Source of the DNA: Chloroflexota bacterium
Lineage (GTDB): Bacteria > Chloroflexota > Ktedonobacteria > Ktedonobacterales > Ktedonobacteraceae
Reading direction: 5' to 3'
Assembly (NCBI GenBank): GCA_021828635.1
Contig: JAJZEJ010000009.1
Span: forward strand, 1 to 5,519
DNA: 5,519 bases
Part shown: piece by piece, positions 3,993-5,519 of the stretch
How the letters are laid out: each line of letters starts with the position of its first letter
Position numbering within the stretch: position 1 is the first letter of the stretch
Position numbers and translations under genes: made by a program
The notes under the pieces: model-generated
What the model was told of the DNA's origin: nothing
Seen by the model: the letters and a program-made list of their open reading frames with translations, nothing else
Databases searched by the model: none

Positions 3993-5519
3993 ATGCTCAC
4001 AGAGAACTATCCTGCTTTATCCCCACGTAAGGCCGTTGGTATCACCAAAGGGCCGGGCGAGACTACGCACGAGTATACTTTTGTCACCCGCGATGAGGAG
4101 CAGCAGCTTAAAAACGGCGAATATGTCTATTACGAACTCAGCAGTGCCGAACTGGCCGAGCAGAACGGCAATAGCAGTTCGCGCCGTGTGCTTGGCCGCA
4201 TTCTCAAGCGCCTGCCACTCAAGCTCTACCCGGATACCTTTCTGGCCGAGCCGGAGATTATCCCTTCGCAGGTCGCGTCCCTGGTAGGCTACGATGACCG
4301 TGCCAACGACCTCTTCGAGATGCATGTCTCCATCATGGGCTACTACGATGCACCCACTGGCTCGTTCATCAATCCCTGGATTTCCCCGCAATCCGGCAAA
4401 CAGATATTTCTCGCCGATGACCAGATGCTGGCCGATATTCTGAGCCGCAAACGCGATAGACAGCCCGGTTCGGCTACTATCGGCTCGTTGCTCACTCGCG
4501 CCCCCGGCGCTGTACCCGTCGTACTCTCCGTCAAAGACGTGGTCAGCACACACATGGCGATTATCGCCAGCACAGGCGCGGGCAAAAGCTATCTCGCTAG
4601 CGTCGTCATCGAAGAGCTGATGCAACCGCACAACAAAGCCTGCATCTTGATCGTTGACCCCCACGGCGAATATAGCACACTTGAGCAGATTGCCAATTTC
4701 TCGCAGTTCTCCAGCGAGGGTAATGGTCATGGTAGCGGCTATCGCGCTCAGGTACGCACCTACAAACCCGAACAGGTCAAGGTGCGTATCTCCTCGCTGA
4801 ACATGGGCGATATGCGCCAATTGCTCACCGAGATGACCGAAAAACAGCAATATTTGCTGGGCCGCGCGTTAAGAAAAGTGAACGAGAGCGCAAAGGGTTC
4901 GATCTGGGGCGTGGCGGCACTGAAAAAGGCCATCCGCGACGTTGCCAAGCAGAAAAATGATGATGACGATGGCGGCGACGACTCGACGACGATACGCGCA
5001 TTGGAATGGCGCATTGAGCAGCGTTTCGAGCATAGCTTCACCTTCGATGACACGCAGCATCTAGACCTACCCGAAATTTTCAAGCCCGGCCAGTGTACCG
5101 TGCTGCAACTGAACGAGATCGACGAGCGCGACCAGCAGGTGATCGTTGCCACATTGTTGCGCCGCCTGTATAAAGCGCGTATGGACACGGAGCGCGGCAA
5201 GGTGCATTCCGGCGAGTTCTATCTGCCCTATCCCGTCTTCGTGCTAATGGAAGAGGCGCACCACTTCGCCCCTGGCGGCGCTGAGGTGGTCTCTACAGCA
5301 ATCCTGAAACAGGTGCTAGCGGAGGGTCGTAAGTTTGGCATCGGCGTCGGTCTGATTAGTCAGCGCCCCGGCAAGCTGGATGCCGACGTGCTGAGCCAGT
5401 GCCAGACGCAATGCATCATGCGTATCGTTAACGAGATCGACCAGAAGAGTGTAGCGGCGGCCATCGAGGGTGTTGGACGCGACCTGCTGGATAACCTGCC
5501 CGCGCTCTCCAAAGGTCAG
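3993..5519 (+). CDS. herA: HerA-type hexameric DNA-translocating ATPase, 3' end outside window
   Basis: 509 codons are visible and the frame is still open at the right edge. Residues about 12-120 form a HAS-barrel region (KAVGITKGP..., GEYVYYEL, RRVLGRIL). The HerA/FtsK-type RecA-like core follows: IGSLL near 163, Walker A ASTGAGKS (192-199), the HerA motif VDPHGEYS with D222 and E226, Walker B VLMEEAHHF with E420/E421, then AEGRKFGIGVGLISQRPGKLD (from 443) holding the arginine-finger/sensor region (R446, Q457). An acidic insertion NDDDDGGDD (322-330) sits in the helical part between the two. The C-terminal latch is missing because of the window edge. HerA forms a hexameric ring that pumps DNA; in archaea and some bacteria it works with the nuclease NurA in DNA end resection, and related HerA proteins pair with SIR2 or DUF4297 effectors in phage defence. 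Neither a nuclease nor an effector is in the window, so repair versus defence cannot be decided. The symbol is by family, not proven orthology. Confidence 0.93.
   Translation, partial: MLTENYPALSPRKAVGITKGPGETTHEYTFVTRDEEQQLKNGEYVYYELSSAELAEQNGNSSSRRVLGRILKRLPLKLYPDTFLAEPEIIPSQVASLVGYDDRANDLFEMHVSIMGYYDAPTGSFINPWISPQSGKQIFLADDQMLADILSRKRDRQPGSATIGSLLTRAPGAVPVVLSVKDVVSTHMAIIASTGAGKSYLASVVIEELMQPHNKACILIVDPHGEYSTLEQIANFSQFSSEGNGHGSGYRAQVRTYKPEQVKVRISSLNMGDMRQLLTEMTEKQQYLLGRALRKVNESAKGSIWGVAALKKAIRDVAKQKNDDDDGGDDSTTIRALEWRIEQRFEHSFTFDDTQHLDLPEIFKPGQCTVLQLNEIDERDQQVIVATLLRRLYKARMDTERGKVHSGEFYLPYPVFVLMEEAHHFAPGGAEVVSTAILKQVLAEGRKFGIGVGLISQRPGKLDADVLSQCQTQCIMRIVNEIDQKSVAAAIEGVGRDLLDNLPALSKGQ

Noticed and set aside
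4017..4850. Long minus-strand open frame (277 codons) opposite herA
   Set aside because: The plus strand here encodes an unmistakable HerA with Walker motifs. The antisense frame is a by-product of codon bias, with no ribosome binding site or recognisable family.
4760..5200. Minus-strand open frame rich in Ser, Arg and Cys
   Set aside because: It is a shadow of the HerA core, with skewed composition typical of non-coding frames.

Overview
The window reads as chromosomal DNA of a Chloroflexota bacterium, most likely a Ktedonobacteria-like soil or aerobic lineage. This is inferred from the mixture of families (HerA with a HAS-barrel-like partner, a stand-alone membrane half of the MFS/spermidine-synthase fusion, a Tgt-like enzyme with an FLPDAT motif), a roughly balanced GC content, and short palindromes of the GTAGGGGCG type. 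No taxonomic marker is present, so this is only an inference.

Layout from left to right: (1) the 5' end of a leftward Tgt-like (queuine tRNA-ribosyltransferase family) gene running off the left edge, with a good promoter; (2) divergent from it, a rightward 227-residue polytopic membrane protein matching the N-terminal membrane domain of 'fused MFS/spermidine synthase' proteins but lacking the catalytic half; (3) converging on it with an 8-bp gap, a leftward 217-residue protein made of a basic coiled coil and a long acidic disordered tail; (4) a rightward PaaI-like hotdog thioesterase; (5) a rightward small DUF4870-like membrane protein; (6) a leftward 34-codon gene with its own candidate promoter, ribosome binding site and an abutting hairpin terminator; (7) a rightward two-gene operon starting at an extended -10 promoter: a 232-residue protein with a HAS-barrel-like N-terminus, then 18 nt later a HerA-type hexameric DNA-translocating ATPase that runs off the right edge (509 codons visible).

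The left and middle part is a set of single, independently transcribed housekeeping or accessory genes with no obvious common pathway. The right part is the functional module of the window. The HerA ATPase and its upstream partner look co-translated, and by analogy with HerA-NurA a nuclease could follow just outside the window. The most interesting objects are the HerA partner protein, the very short leftward gene with its palindromic terminator (flanked by a 7-bp direct repeat), and the orphan membrane half of the spermidine synthase fusion. No RNA gene, CRISPR array, transposase or origin was seen.
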